Source: Ulvibacter litoralis (GTDB lineage: Bacteria; Bacteroidota; Bacteroidia; Flavobacteriales; Flavobacteriaceae). Taken from it: a stretch of 64,000 nt of DNA. The notes below the pieces were generated by a model. It made no database searches, was not told where the DNA came from, and worked only from the letters and a program-made list of their open reading frames with translations. The DNA lies in assembly GCF_900102055.1 (NCBI RefSeq), contig NZ_FNBA01000002.1, forward strand, positions 372,001 to 436,000, in the 5' to 3' direction. This document shows positions 45,570 to 54,480 of the stretch, piece by piece (the first letter of the stretch is position 1; every line of letters starts with the position of its first letter). A program made the position numbers and the translations under genes.

Positions 45570-46607
45570 ATGAGAGAACAAATACAAGCCCACGATAGTA
45601 TTTTAGATTTAATCGGTAATACGCCTTTAATAAAATTAAAAACTATCGCAGCTAAGATGAAAGGTAACTACTATGCAAAAGTAGAAGCTTTTAATCCTGG
45701 GCATTCTTCAAAAGATCGCATTGCACTTTATATTATAGAGCAAGCAGAAAAAAAAGGCATTTTAAAGCCTGGAGATACAATAATAGAAACAACAAGTGGA
45801 AACACAGGTTTTAGCATCGCAATGGTAAGCATCATTAAAGGCTATAAGTGTATTCTAGCTGTAAGCTCTAAATCTTCAAACGATAAGATTGACATGCTTA
45901 AAACAATGGGTGCAAAAGTATATGTTTGCCCAGCCCATGTAAGCGCTGACGATCCTCGTTCGTATTATGAGGTTGCAAAACGTCTTCACGAAGAAACAGA
46001 AGGTTCGGTATATATTAATCAATATTTCAACGAACTAAATATAGATGCACATTACAGTTCTACGGGACCAGAAATCTGGAACCAAACAAATGGTAAGATT
46101 ACACATTTGGTAGCTTGTAGTGGTACAGGAGGAACTATTTCTGGAACAGCTCGCTTTCTAAAAGAACAAAATCCCGATATTAAAATTATAGGAATTGATG
46201 CTTTTGGATCTGTATTGCAAAAATACCATGAAACAAGAGAGTTTGATTCTAACGAAATTTACCCATACCGAATTGAAGGTTTAGGTAAAAATTTAATACC
46301 AACTGCTACCGATTTTGATGCCATTGATGCCTTTGTAAAGGTAACTGATGAGAGTAGTGCGCACACCGCTCGCGAACTAGCTAAAACAGAAGGTTTATTT
46401 GTTGGTTATACCAGTGGCGCAGCAATGCAAGGCTTAAAACAATTAGAAGAAGAAGGAGAATTTACAGACGATAGTAATATTGTTGTCATTTTTCCAGATC
46501 ACGGTTCTCGTTATATGAGTAAAATTTATAGCGACGATTGGATGTCTGAACAAGGATTCTTTGATGCTAAAACAGAAGCATCTGTTGGGATAGAATACAT
46601 CAAATAA
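45570..46607 (+). CDS. Cysteine synthase/CBS-like PLP enzyme, possible cysteate synthase
   Basis: 345 residues, fold type II PLP. Lys in [14 protein letters not shown] (PLP Lys about 49; GHSSKDR is unlike the usual GGSVKDR or PSFSVKDR), [12 protein letters not shown] (about 78-89), [13 protein letters not shown] and the [11 protein letters not shown] region. C-terminal domain shorter than in full CBS. The family joins a sulfur nucleophile to an O-activated serine. Because the next plus-strand gene is an alpha-oxoamine synthase, it could make cysteate for sulfonolipids; ordinary cysteine synthesis is the alternative. A terminator follows. Confidence 0.85.
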   Translation: MREQIQAHDSILDLIGNTPLIKLKTIAAKMKGNYYAKVEAFNPGHSSKDRIALYIIEQAEKKGILKPGDTIIETTSGNTGFSIAMVSIIKGYKCILAVSSKSSNDKIDMLKTMGAKVYVCPAHVSADDPRSYYEVAKRLHEETEGSVYINQYFNELNIDAHYSSTGPEIWNQTNGKITHLVACSGTGGTISGTARFLKEQNPDIKIIGIDAFGSVLQKYHETREFDSNEIYPYRIEGLGKNLIPTATDFDAIDAFVKVTDESSAHTARELAKTEGLFVGYTSGAAMQGLKQLEEEGEFTDDSNIVVIFPDHGSRYMSKIYSDDWMSEQGFFDAKTEASVGIEYIK

Positions 46608-46626
46608 TTGTACAAAATATAAAGGT

Positions 46627-46658
46627 AAAGCTCTTCATTCACGTGAAGAGCTTTTTTT
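46627..46658 (+). terminator. Terminator after the cysteine-synthase-like gene
   Basis: 11-bp stem aaagctcttca/tgaagagcttt with loop ttcacg, followed by T-run. Confidence 0.88.
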
Positions 46659-46685
46659 ATGTTCATTTCTTCCTTTAAAATGGCA

Positions 46686-46715
46686 TTGTTATGAAAATTA
46701 ATTTGATTAATTTTG
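46686..46715 (+). promoter_or_regulatory. Promoter of the alpha-oxoamine synthase gene (TTG-N19-TAATTTTG)
   Basis: TTG 46686-46688, 19-base spacer, perfect TAATTTTG 46708-46715. ATG at 46743. A TTG inside the -7 box is in frame with the gene but should not be read as the start. Confidence 0.75.
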
Positions 46716-46742
46716 TGCCTTATTCTGAAAAACAGAAGTTTA

Positions 46743-48002
46743 ATGAGAGACTTATTTGATAAAATATATAAAGATAAAGGTCCATTAGGAAAATGGGCAG
46801 AACAAGCTGAAGGCTATTTCGTATTTCCAAAACTAGAAGGACCTATCTCTAATAGGATGGGCTTCAAAGGAAAGAAAGTAATTACATGGAGTATTAATGA
46901 CTATTTAGGATTAGCAAATCATCCTGAAGTTAGAAAAGTAGATGCTGAAGCAGCTGCAGAATATGGTTCGGCATACCCAATGGGAGCTAGAATGATGAGT
47001 GGTCATACTGATCTTCACGAGCAGTTACAAACCGAATTGGCTGCCTTTGTACATAAGGAGTCTGCATATCTTTTAAACTTTGGATATCAAGGAATGGTTT
47101 CTACCATTGATGCATTGGTGTCTAAAGACGATGTTATTGTATATGATGTAGATGCACACGCTTGTATTATAGACGGAGTTCGTTTGCATTTAGGACAGCG
47201 TTTCACGTACAAGCATAACGATATGGAAAGTATCGAGAAAAACTTGCAGCGTGCTACGAAAATGGCTGAGAAAACGGGTGGTGGAATTCTTTTAATTTCT
47301 GAAGGAGTTTTCGGTATGCGTGGAGAGCAAGGAAGACTAAAAGAAATTGTAGCACTTAAGAAGAAATATAATTTCCGATTTTTTGTAGATGATGCACATG
47401 GTTTTGGAACTCTAGGTAAAACAGGAGCAGGAGCAGGTGAAGAGCAGGGAGTTCAAGATGAAATTGACGTGTATTTTGCAACATTTGCAAAGTCTATGGC
47501 AAGTACAGGAGCTTTTATTGCTGGAGATGAAGAAATCATTAATTACCTTAAATACAACTTACGTTCTCAAATGTTTGCTAAATCATTGCAAATGCAATTG
47601 GTGGTAGGAGCATTAAAGCGTTTGGATATGTTACGCACGATGCCAGAGTTAAAAGCAAAACTTTGGGAGAATGTAAATGCGTTGCAAAACGGATTAAAGG
47701 ATAGCGGATTTGATATTGGTACTACACAAAGTTGTGTGACTCCAGTATATCTAAAAGGAAGTATCCCTGAAGCAATGGCTTTAGTAAAAGATTTGCGTGA
47801 AAATCACGGAGTATTCTGTTCTATTGTTGTGTATCCAGTAATTCCTAAAGGATTAATATTATTACGTATGATTCCAACGGCATCTCATACAATGGACGAT
47901 ATAAACGAGACCTTAGAGGCTTTCTCTTCTATTAGAGAGCGTTTAGAGAATGGAACTTACAAACGTCTTTCTGCTGCTGTAGCAGCTGCTATGGGCGAAT
48001 AA
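46743..48002 (+). CDS. Alpha-oxoamine synthase (serine palmitoyl- or cysteate acyltransferase-like)
   Basis: 419 residues from ATG 46743. PLP fold type I enzyme that condenses an acyl donor with an amino acid; the family includes serine palmitoyltransferase, cysteate-fatty acyltransferase, BioF and KBL. Motifs: SINDYLGLANHP (about 46-57), DDAHGFGTLGKTG (Asp/His PLP contacts about 217-229), and TFAKSMASTGAFI with PLP Lys about 249. The N-terminus MRDLFDKIYKDKGPLGKW is typical for the sphingolipid/sulfonolipid branch. Which amino acid it uses is not readable from sequence. Confidence 0.85.
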   Translation: MRDLFDKIYKDKGPLGKWAEQAEGYFVFPKLEGPISNRMGFKGKKVITWSINDYLGLANHPEVRKVDAEAAAEYGSAYPMGARMMSGHTDLHEQLQTELAAFVHKESAYLLNFGYQGMVSTIDALVSKDDVIVYDVDAHACIIDGVRLHLGQRFTYKHNDMESIEKNLQRATKMAEKTGGGILLISEGVFGMRGEQGRLKEIVALKKKYNFRFFVDDAHGFGTLGKTGAGAGEEQGVQDEIDVYFATFAKSMASTGAFIAGDEEIINYLKYNLRSQMFAKSLQMQLVVGALKRLDMLRTMPELKAKLWENVNALQNGLKDSGFDIGTTQSCVTPVYLKGSIPEAMALVKDLRENHGVFCSIVVYPVIPKGLILLRMIPTASHTMDDINETLEAFSSIRERLENGTYKRLSAAVAAAMGE

Positions 48003-48022
48003 AACCAAATACATACTTATCG

Positions 48023-48058
48023 AAAAAGCCATCAGTTTTAAATTGATGGCTTTTTTTA
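48023..48058. terminator. Bidirectional terminator
   Basis: 12-bp stem aaaaagccatca/tgatggcttttt with a 9-base loop, between the convergent alpha-oxoamine synthase and GNAT-like genes. Confidence 0.9.
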
Positions 48059-48082
48059 TCTTTAATAATAAGTAGTGATGCC

Positions 48083-49201
48083 TTATAAATCTTTCTTGTA
48101 AGTACTGCGTTCTTTATGTTGTACAGGGCTGTAATCTTTCCAAAGTAACTGAACTGCTGTGTTTTCAATCAGTTCTGGATTGGTTTCTACGGTTTGTATG
48201 CCTTTCGCATTAAACAGAAGTTGCATTTCTTCAAAAATAATTGCTGTAACTCCTTTTCCTTGGTATTCTGGATCTATTCCGATTAAATAAAAGGCAGCTT
48301 TTTCATTTTTCTTCTGGGCTTTCAGAATATGCATCCATCCAGTGGGAAACAATCTACCATTTGCTTTTTTTAAGGCTTCGGAAAAAGAAGGCATTACCAC
48401 AGAAAAAGCGATTAATTTTTCATCTTTATCCTTAATGCACGTAATATAATCGGGGTGAATGAAGGAGAAGTACTTTTCTTTGTAATAATCTATTTGGTAT
48501 TGCTGAATAGGTACAAACGTTTGTAATGTGTTGTAGGTTTTGTTTAATAACCCAAACATGTCATTAACATACGGTAAAATTTCTTTTTTGTTTTTGAAGC
48601 GTATCACAGTTAGTTGATAGCGTTCGCGTATAATTCGAGAAAACTTCTTTACTTTTTCAAAAGCTTCATCAGGGATGCTCAATCTGTATTCTACCCAAGT
48701 CGCTTGCTTTTCAAATCCTAATTGTTCAAAGTGTTTTTGGTAATAAGGGTAGTGGTACCATGTAATCATAGTGTTTAACTCGTCAAATCCTTTGGTTAGA
48801 ATCCCGGCCTTTTCCATGTTTGAGAATCCTACAGGTCCTTCAGCATACTCTAAGTTGTGGGCTCTACCCGTTTCATACACCTTTTCAAGCAATGCTTTGG
48901 TGACTTCAATATCATCAATCATGTCTAACCATCCGAAGCGAACTTTTTTCTTTCCTACTTCTTCAATTTCTAAATGATTAATAATAACAGCGATTCTACC
49001 AACAGTTTTACCCTCTTTGATAGCTAAATAATAATCAGCATCTGCATTCTTAAAAACAGGATTTTTAGACGTATCTAGGGTTTCCATTTCGTCTTTAATT
49101 AACGGTGGAACCCAGTATTCGCAATTTTTATACAGTTGAAACGGGAACGTTACAAATTGCTTTAATCCTTTTTTTGATGTAATTTTTTGTAGTGTAATCA
49201 T
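48083..49201 (-). CDS. GNAT-like acyltransferase, about 370 residues
   Basis: 372 residues. Acyl-CoA N-acyltransferase fold in two halves; the C-terminal half has the CoA-binding pattern YLIGIDPEYQGKGVTAIIFEE (about 304-324 in two parts, QGKG). N-terminal LYKNCEYWVPPLIKDE and YAEGPVGFSNMEKAGILTKG are typical of this long GNAT-like family. Members in other bacteria are described as bacterial ceramide synthase (bCerS), the N-acylation step after serine palmitoyltransferase. Its position next to an alpha-oxoamine synthase, convergent, agrees with this, but the call is inference. Confidence 0.75.
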   Translation of the reverse strand: MITLQKITSKKGLKQFVTFPFQLYKNCEYWVPPLIKDEMETLDTSKNPVFKNADADYYLAIKEGKTVGRIAVIINHLEIEEVGKKKVRFGWLDMIDDIEVTKALLEKVYETGRAHNLEYAEGPVGFSNMEKAGILTKGFDELNTMITWYHYPYYQKHFEQLGFEKQATWVEYRLSIPDEAFEKVKKFSRIIRERYQLTVIRFKNKKEILPYVNDMFGLLNKTYNTLQTFVPIQQYQIDYYKEKYFSFIHPDYITCIKDKDEKLIAFSVVMPSFSEALKKANGRLFPTGWMHILKAQKKNEKAAFYLIGIDPEYQGKGVTAIIFEEMQLLFNAKGIQTVETNPELIENTAVQLLWKDYSPVQHKERSTYKKDL

Positions 49202-49213
49202 AAATAATATAGA

Positions 49214-50236
49214 CTATAGCTTCGTCACGCTTTTACCGCCACCATCATCTTCAAAGCCATCTTTTCTTTTCTTCTTTTTATCTTTTTTGGTGTCTAGGTC
49301 TTTTTCTGTCTGCTTATCTTTCTTCAGCTTACGACCCTCTTTTCCTTTTTCTTCAATATATTCATCGGTATCGTGCATGTCGAAACGATACGCAACGCCA
49401 ACTCTTCCGTAGAGACGGGAAGGAGTATCTTTAAAATTTAATAAGATAGAAGCATCTACGTGAAAATTCTTATTCACCAATGCAGCGGCACCCCCTCTAA
49501 ATAATTGATCGGCGTAAAAATCACTTTTAAACCCTTGATTTTCTATGAATACTGAAAACCAATCGGTAAGTGTATGTGTTAGTGTAAGAATGTATCCATA
49601 CGATGGAGTGTCAGTAGTAATACGATCTACCACAATATTGGTAACGAATACAAATCCACCCACCCAATTGTTTTGCGTTGAAAGCACAAATTTTGGACTA
49701 ATACTACTGTCAGGTTCTAGTGTAAATGGATTGTCGGCAAAATCGAAATTTGCTCCTGCGTAAAATGAAATGGCTGGAACTAAATCTGCCCATTGAAATT
49801 TATAATTTGCTTTCCAACTGTATAAATTAGGTCCTTTAAGTTCCATTTTTCGATATGGATCATAAAAAAGGTACTTAGCACCAATGGTATTGCTTCTAAA
49901 ATTACTTTGTTTGTAGGTATATGAGTTGGCACCGCGATTGTCGGTAACCGATTGTGATTCAAATTCACCAATAATACTTACTTCTAATTCTTCTCTCCAA
50001 AAACCATAACGAATCGCATAATCAAAGCCAAAAGCACTAGTTTCTGTTTCTTTTAAGCGATGTTCTTCACTTCCTAACGCAAATCCACCTTCTAGCTGCA
50101 ACACATTTGTACCCACAGAAAACGCGCCTTGAGATGCACCAGGTCTGTTGTTATTAATGGTTTCGGTGTATTGAGCCATAACAGGACTCAAGGTAAGAAG
50201 TAGTATAATGGAAAGACAAAACGGAGTAGTCTTCAT
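49214..50236 (-). CDS. Outer-membrane beta-barrel protein (transporter family)
   Basis: 340 residues from ATG 50236. A more upstream ATG at 50275 is in frame but the -7 box at 50254-50261 lies between them, so I choose the inner one. Signal peptide about 1-21 (ends PVMAQ). Barrel strands about 25-290 (FSVGTNVLQLEGGFALGSEE, VGVAYRFDMHDTDEYIE at the end). The last 45 residues are Lys/Asp/Glu-rich (KKDKKKKRKDGFEDDGGG) and may hang into the periplasm. Family like Phenol_MetA_deg channels. Same strand as the GNAT-like gene, 12 bases apart. Confidence 0.75.
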   Translation of the reverse strand: MKTTPFCLSIILLLTLSPVMAQYTETINNNRPGASQGAFSVGTNVLQLEGGFALGSEEHRLKETETSAFGFDYAIRYGFWREELEVSIIGEFESQSVTDNRGANSYTYKQSNFRSNTIGAKYLFYDPYRKMELKGPNLYSWKANYKFQWADLVPAISFYAGANFDFADNPFTLEPDSSISPKFVLSTQNNWVGGFVFVTNIVVDRITTDTPSYGYILTLTHTLTDWFSVFIENQGFKSDFYADQLFRGGAAALVNKNFHVDASILLNFKDTPSRLYGRVGVAYRFDMHDTDEYIEEKGKEGRKLKKDKQTEKDLDTKKDKKKKRKDGFEDDGGGKSVTKL

Positions 50237-50253
50237 AAAGTTTAGGTTTGTTC

Positions 50254-50261
50254 CAAAGATA
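50254..50261 (-). promoter_or_regulatory. -7 box (TATCTTTG)
   Basis: Perfect minus-strand box 17 bases before the barrel gene ATG at 50236; probable promoter for the barrel gene and possibly the GNAT-like gene. Confidence 0.6.
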
Positions 50262-50316
50262 TAAGATTTTATCATTTATTTAATAGTTCATTTTTTTCTT
50301 TTTCTACAGCAATTCT

Positions 50317-50324
50317 TACTTTTG
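50317..50324 (+). promoter_or_regulatory. -7 box (TACTTTTG)
   Basis: Perfect TAnnTTTG, 18 bases before the ATG at 50343. The TTG in the box is in frame with the gene. Confidence 0.55.
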
Positions 50325-50342
50325 AAAAAGATATTAATTAGT

Positions 50343-50606
50343 ATGATGACTTTTCTAAAAACGATATTAATAGTCCTTCTGGTATATTACGGGTTAAAGT
50401 TTTTACTGAAACTTACAGGGCCTTATTTAATGCGATATGTAACCAAAAAAGCAGGGCAAAAATTTGAACAAGCTTTTGGAGGTGCTCAAAACGGAACCTC
50501 TCAGCCTAGAGAAGAAGGAAGTGTTATTATTGATAAAATGCCTTCATCCAAAACTAAAGGTACAAATACAGTTGGAGAATATGTAGATTATGAAGAAATA
50601 GACTAG
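50343..50606 (+). CDS. DUF4834 family protein
   Basis: 87 residues from ATG 50343. One membrane span about 5-25 (LKTILIVLLVYYGLKFLLKL), a positive patch (MRYVTKKAGQKFEQAFGG) and a conserved end PSSKTKGTNTVGEYVDYEEID. The end is the DUF4834 signature in Flavobacteriia. Role unknown; often just before a YfhO-type gene as here (79 bases). Confidence 0.85.
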   Translation: MMTFLKTILIVLLVYYGLKFLLKLTGPYLMRYVTKKAGQKFEQAFGGAQNGTSQPREEGSVIIDKMPSSKTKGTNTVGEYVDYEEID

Positions 50607-50685
50607 TCTTCGTTATTTTGTGTTGTAACTACCTCTTTCTAGTAGATTTTTTATAATTTCCCCAATTGTTATTTATTCCTTTTCT

Positions 50686-53127
50686 ATGCAATATTCTATA
50701 AAGAAATTACTACCTCATTTTATTGTTATACTCCTTTTTGTAGTCGTTGCACTCGCTTACTTTAGTCCTGTTTTACAGGGAAAAATGATTTTTCAAAGTG
50801 ATATCGCACAACACAATGGTATTGCAAAGCAATTACGAGACTATCGTAAAGAAACAGGGAAAGAAACGTATTGGACAGATACGGCTTTTGGCGGAATGCC
50901 AACGTACCAATTAGGTGCAAAATACCCACATAACTATATTAAAAAATTAGATTTAGCACTTCGCTTTTTACCGCGTCCTGCAGATTATCTATTCTTGTAT
51001 TTTATAGGAATGTACATTCTATTTTTAGTTTTAAAAGTAGATTACAAACTGGCCTTTTTAGGAGCACTCGCCTTTGGGTTTTCCACCTATTTAATTATTA
51101 TTTTGGGTGTAGGACACAATGCGAAAGCCCATGCGATCGCCTATATGCCTTTGGTGCTTAGCGGAATTGTACTCACATTTCGAGGAAAGTATTTCTACGG
51201 ATTTTTACTTACCGCTGTCGCAATGGCATTAGAATTGGTTTCAAATCACTTCCAAATGACGTATTACTTACTGTTGCTTGTTCTTTGTTTGGGAGTTGCT
51301 TATTTAATAGATGCTTTCAGAAAAAATATGTTGCCTCATTTCGGAAAAGCTATACTCGTATTGCTAGCGGCTGTCATTGTTTCTATTGGTTTGAATGCCA
51401 CCAATATATTGGCAACCAAAGAATATGCAGATGCCTCTACGCGAGGAAAGAGTGAATTAACAATAAACCCAGATGGAAGTCCGAAAGAAGCCACCAATGG
51501 ATTGGAGTACGACTATATCACAGAATACAGTTACGGAAAATTAGAGAGTTTTAATCTCTTTATCCCACGATTTATGGGAGGAGGCTCTGGCGATCCATTG
51601 CCTGATGATTCGAAAGCCTTTGATGAATTGTTAAAATTAGGTGCTTCACCGCAAGAAGCTGGCGAAATTGTGAGTCAGTTGCCTGTATATTGGGGAGATC
51701 AGCCTATCGTTGCTGCACCTGCGTATCTTGGAGCGGTTATTATTTTCTTAGCCGTTTTAGGTTTGTTTTTAGTTAGAGGCCGATTGAAATGGTGGGTTAC
51801 AGGAGCATTTGTATTAAGTCTTTTATTGTCTTGGGGAAAGAACTTCGACTTTTTAACCGACTTTTTTATTAATTACGTTCCTTTATACAATAAGTTTAGA
51901 GCCGTTTCGTCCATTCAGGTTATTATAGAATTAGTGGTGCCTGTTATTGCAATTGTTGGATTGCAACAATGGTTCAATGCTTTTGAAAGAGACGAAGAAA
52001 AAAAGAAAGCATTGTTGTATTCTTTAGGAATCGTAGGAGGACTTTCGGTACTTTTTATTCTTTTTAAATCAACATTATTCAGCTTTAGTAGTCCGTATGA
52101 TGTAATGATTCGTGAGCAATTAGGAACACCTTTAGTAGATGCACTTCGTGATGACAGAGCTAGTTTGTTTACTTCAGACACTTTGCGTTCATTGGCGTTT
52201 GTATTAGGAACAGCAGGCGCTTTATGGTTCTTCTTGAAAAATAAGATTTCAGAAAAAATTACTTTTGCATTGCTAGCTGGGTTGATTGTTTGCGATCTTG
52301 TTTTGGTAGACCGCCGTTATGTAAATAACGAAGATTTTGTGCAAGCGAGAACGATGGAGCAACCTTTTCAAAAGACAAAGGCTGATGCACAAATTTTAAA
52401 AGACGATGGTAATTACCGCGTGTACGATGTTACCGTAAATCCTTTTAATAGTGGTCGCGCTAGTTATTATCACAATGCGCTAGGAGGGTATCATGCTGCA
52501 AAACCAAGAAGAATACAAGAACTTAGCGATTTCTATTTGAGTAAAGGAGATCCTGGAATTTTGAATATGATGAATGTAAAATACATCATCACAGAAAATA
52601 AAGAGTACGAATCTGTCGTGCAAGAAAATCCATATGCGAATGGAAGTGCTTGGTTTATTCAAAATGTAATACTCGCAGAAGATGCCAATCAAGAGATGTT
52701 GCTTTTGGATAGTTTAGATACGAAGACAACAGCTGTAATTCATAAGGATTTTATTGCTGAAATTCCAACCAATAAAGTAACTCGCGATAGCACTGCAAGT
52801 ATTGACTTGGTTCGTCATGAGCCACAACATATTGTGTATGAAACAGCTTCCACAACAGAACAAATAGCCGTTTTTTCTGAAGTGTATTACCCAGAAGGAT
52901 GGAATGTATATATAAATGATACACCAGCCACGTATTTTAGAGCCAATTATGTGTTACGAGCAATGCGAATTCCTTCCGGTAATAATAAAATAGAATTTAA
53001 GTTCGAACCTACAGTAATACAGACGGGGAGTACTATCAGTCTTGCTAGTAGTATTGTTTTTCTACTCATTTTTGGTGGTGGTCTATGGTATTATTTTAGA
53101 AAGAAGGAACAGCCTACTAACTCTTAA
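50686..53127 (+). CDS. YfhO family membrane protein
   Basis: 813 residues, about 13 spans with large loops; YfhO family, GT-C-like membrane glycosyltransferase fold (N-terminal span, YFSPVLQGKMIFQSDIAQ loop with the conserved Asp, then many spans). In Firmicutes YfhO-like proteins glycosylate teichoic acid; in Flavobacteriaceae the role is unknown. It is followed five bases later by a glycosyltransferase gene, so both probably act in the same cell-surface glycan path. Confidence 0.85.
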   Translation: MQYSIKKLLPHFIVILLFVVVALAYFSPVLQGKMIFQSDIAQHNGIAKQLRDYRKETGKETYWTDTAFGGMPTYQLGAKYPHNYIKKLDLALRFLPRPADYLFLYFIGMYILFLVLKVDYKLAFLGALAFGFSTYLIIILGVGHNAKAHAIAYMPLVLSGIVLTFRGKYFYGFLLTAVAMALELVSNHFQMTYYLLLLVLCLGVAYLIDAFRKNMLPHFGKAILVLLAAVIVSIGLNATNILATKEYADASTRGKSELTINPDGSPKEATNGLEYDYITEYSYGKLESFNLFIPRFMGGGSGDPLPDDSKAFDELLKLGASPQEAGEIVSQLPVYWGDQPIVAAPAYLGAVIIFLAVLGLFLVRGRLKWWVTGAFVLSLLLSWGKNFDFLTDFFINYVPLYNKFRAVSSIQVIIELVVPVIAIVGLQQWFNAFERDEEKKKALLYSLGIVGGLSVLFILFKSTLFSFSSPYDVMIREQLGTPLVDALRDDRASLFTSDTLRSLAFVLGTAGALWFFLKNKISEKITFALLAGLIVCDLVLVDRRYVNNEDFVQARTMEQPFQKTKADAQILKDDGNYRVYDVTVNPFNSGRASYYHNALGGYHAAKPRRIQELSDFYLSKGDPGILNMMNVKYIITENKEYESVVQENPYANGSAWFIQNVILAEDANQEMLLLDSLDTKTTAVIHKDFIAEIPTNKVTRDSTASIDLVRHEPQHIVYETASTTEQIAVFSEVYYPEGWNVYINDTPATYFRANYVLRAMRIPSGNNKIEFKFEPTVIQTGSTISLASSIVFLLIFGGGLWYYFRKKEQPTNS

Positions 53128-53132
53128 TTACT

Positions 53133-54413
53133 GTGAAGCGCGCTCTAATTATTACTTATTATTGGCCTCCCGCTGGCGGTCCTGGCGTGCAACGTTGGCT
53201 TCAGTTTGTTCGGTATTTTAATGACTTCGGAATTGAACCCGTAGTATTTGTACCCGAAAATCCACACTATCCCTTACAAGATGCTAGTTTTGAAGCGTTG
53301 GTACCTGAAACGACTGAAATTTTAAAATTTCCCGTAAAAGAACCGTATCGCTTGGCAGGATTTCTTTCAAAAAAGAAGACAAAACAAATAAGCAGCGGAA
53401 TAATCTCTAATAAAGAGCAATCTGTGTTGGAAAAAACGATGCTCTATGTGCGGGGTAACTTTTTTATTCCCGACGCTCGTGTAGGTTGGGTAAAACCTTC
53501 CGTGGCATTTTTAAAAAATTATATTTCTGAACATCCCGTAGAAACTATTATTACAAGTGGTCCGCCGCATAGTTTACACTTAATTGGTATGGAACTTCAA
53601 AAGGCATTTCAATTAAAATGGATTGCCGATTTTAGGGATCCTTGGACTACCATACATTATCATAAGTCGCTTCGGTTGACAAAAGCTTCAGAAAAAAAAC
53701 ACAAAGATTTAGAAAAAAAAGTACTCAATACAGCAGATGCTATTGTGGTTACGAGTCCGACCACCAAAAAGGAATTTAGCCTTTTAACATCAAAACCAAT
53801 TCACGTAATTACCAATGGATATGTAGCTTCCGAAGAAATGCATCCTGTTTTGGACACCCAGTTTTCAATGGCGCATATTGGTTCATTATTAAGTGAGCGC
53901 AACCCGAAGGTATTGTGGAAGGTTCTCTCTGAAATTGCTTCGGAAACACCCTCGTTTCAAAATAATTTAGAAATTGTTTTAGCAGGAACCATTAGCGACG
54001 AAGTATTTGAAAGTATATCTAAATTTGGTTTGAAAGATAATTGCAAACATTTGGGGTACGTTTCTCATGATGAAGCGTTGAAACTACAGCATAATTCGCA
54101 AGTCTTGTTGCTTATTGAAATAGATAGTCCAGAAACGCGTGCCATTTTACCAGGAAAGATTTTTGAATACTTGGCTGCTTTTCGTCCCATTTTAGCAGTA
54201 GGACCAAAGGGAAGCGATATTGAAGGCATTTTAACGGAAACCAAAAGTGGTGTGTTTTATAATCCTTCGGAAGAAAAGGAGTTGAAAAAACAAATTCTTC
54301 AATGGTATGAAGCGTATTTAGACGGAACTCTTTCGGTTGCTTCAGAAGGCGTTGAAGCGTATAGTAGGAGGGAACTTACGCGAAAAATGGCGGCTCTTAT
54401 AAAACAAGTATAA
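53133..54413 (+). CDS. Glycosyltransferase (GT4-like)
   Basis: 426 residues; start GTG at 53133. GT-B fold: N-terminal ITYYWPPAGGPGVQRW (8-23), Rossmann halves with DFRDPWTTIHYHKS and the donor-site GKIFEYLAAFRPILAVGPKGSD (Glu and Gly of GT4, about 345-366). The usual length. Its close coupling to YfhO points to surface polysaccharide or lipid-linked glycan synthesis; the sugar is not known. Confidence 0.88.
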   Translation: MKRALIITYYWPPAGGPGVQRWLQFVRYFNDFGIEPVVFVPENPHYPLQDASFEALVPETTEILKFPVKEPYRLAGFLSKKKTKQISSGIISNKEQSVLEKTMLYVRGNFFIPDARVGWVKPSVAFLKNYISEHPVETIITSGPPHSLHLIGMELQKAFQLKWIADFRDPWTTIHYHKSLRLTKASEKKHKDLEKKVLNTADAIVVTSPTTKKEFSLLTSKPIHVITNGYVASEEMHPVLDTQFSMAHIGSLLSERNPKVLWKVLSEIASETPSFQNNLEIVLAGTISDEVFESISKFGLKDNCKHLGYVSHDEALKLQHNSQVLLLIEIDSPETRAILPGKIFEYLAAFRPILAVGPKGSDIEGILTETKSGVFYNPSEEKELKKQILQWYEAYLDGTLSVASEGVEAYSRRELTRKMAALIKQV

Positions 54414-54420
54414 AAGCGAA

Positions 54421-54458
54421 ATCCCTGCGCTTCATCAAAGATGAATTACAAGGATTTC
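54421..54458 (-). terminator. Possible terminator hairpin of the basic secreted protein
   Basis: Minus-strand stem AAATCCTTGTAATTCATC / GATGAAGCGCAGGGATTT with loop TTT: 18 pairs with two mismatches and two G-U pairs, then CGCTTTTA, a weak T-run. Confidence 0.5.
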
Positions 54459-54477
54459 TAACTAACCAACCAAAAAA
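54459..54477. repeat. 19-base shared motif, copy 1
   Basis: taactaaccaaccaaaaaa, identical to 55883-55901. On the minus strand (TTTTTTGGTTGGTTA) it follows the stop codon of the basic secreted protein and lies just before the hairpin at 54421-54458. Confidence 0.85.
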
Positions 54478-54480
54478 ATC

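Noticed and set aside
49926-49945. TTGGCACC-N4-TTGTC inside the barrel gene
   Set aside because: -12 half is weak, it is on the coding-opposite strand inside a gene and no transcript is expected downstream.
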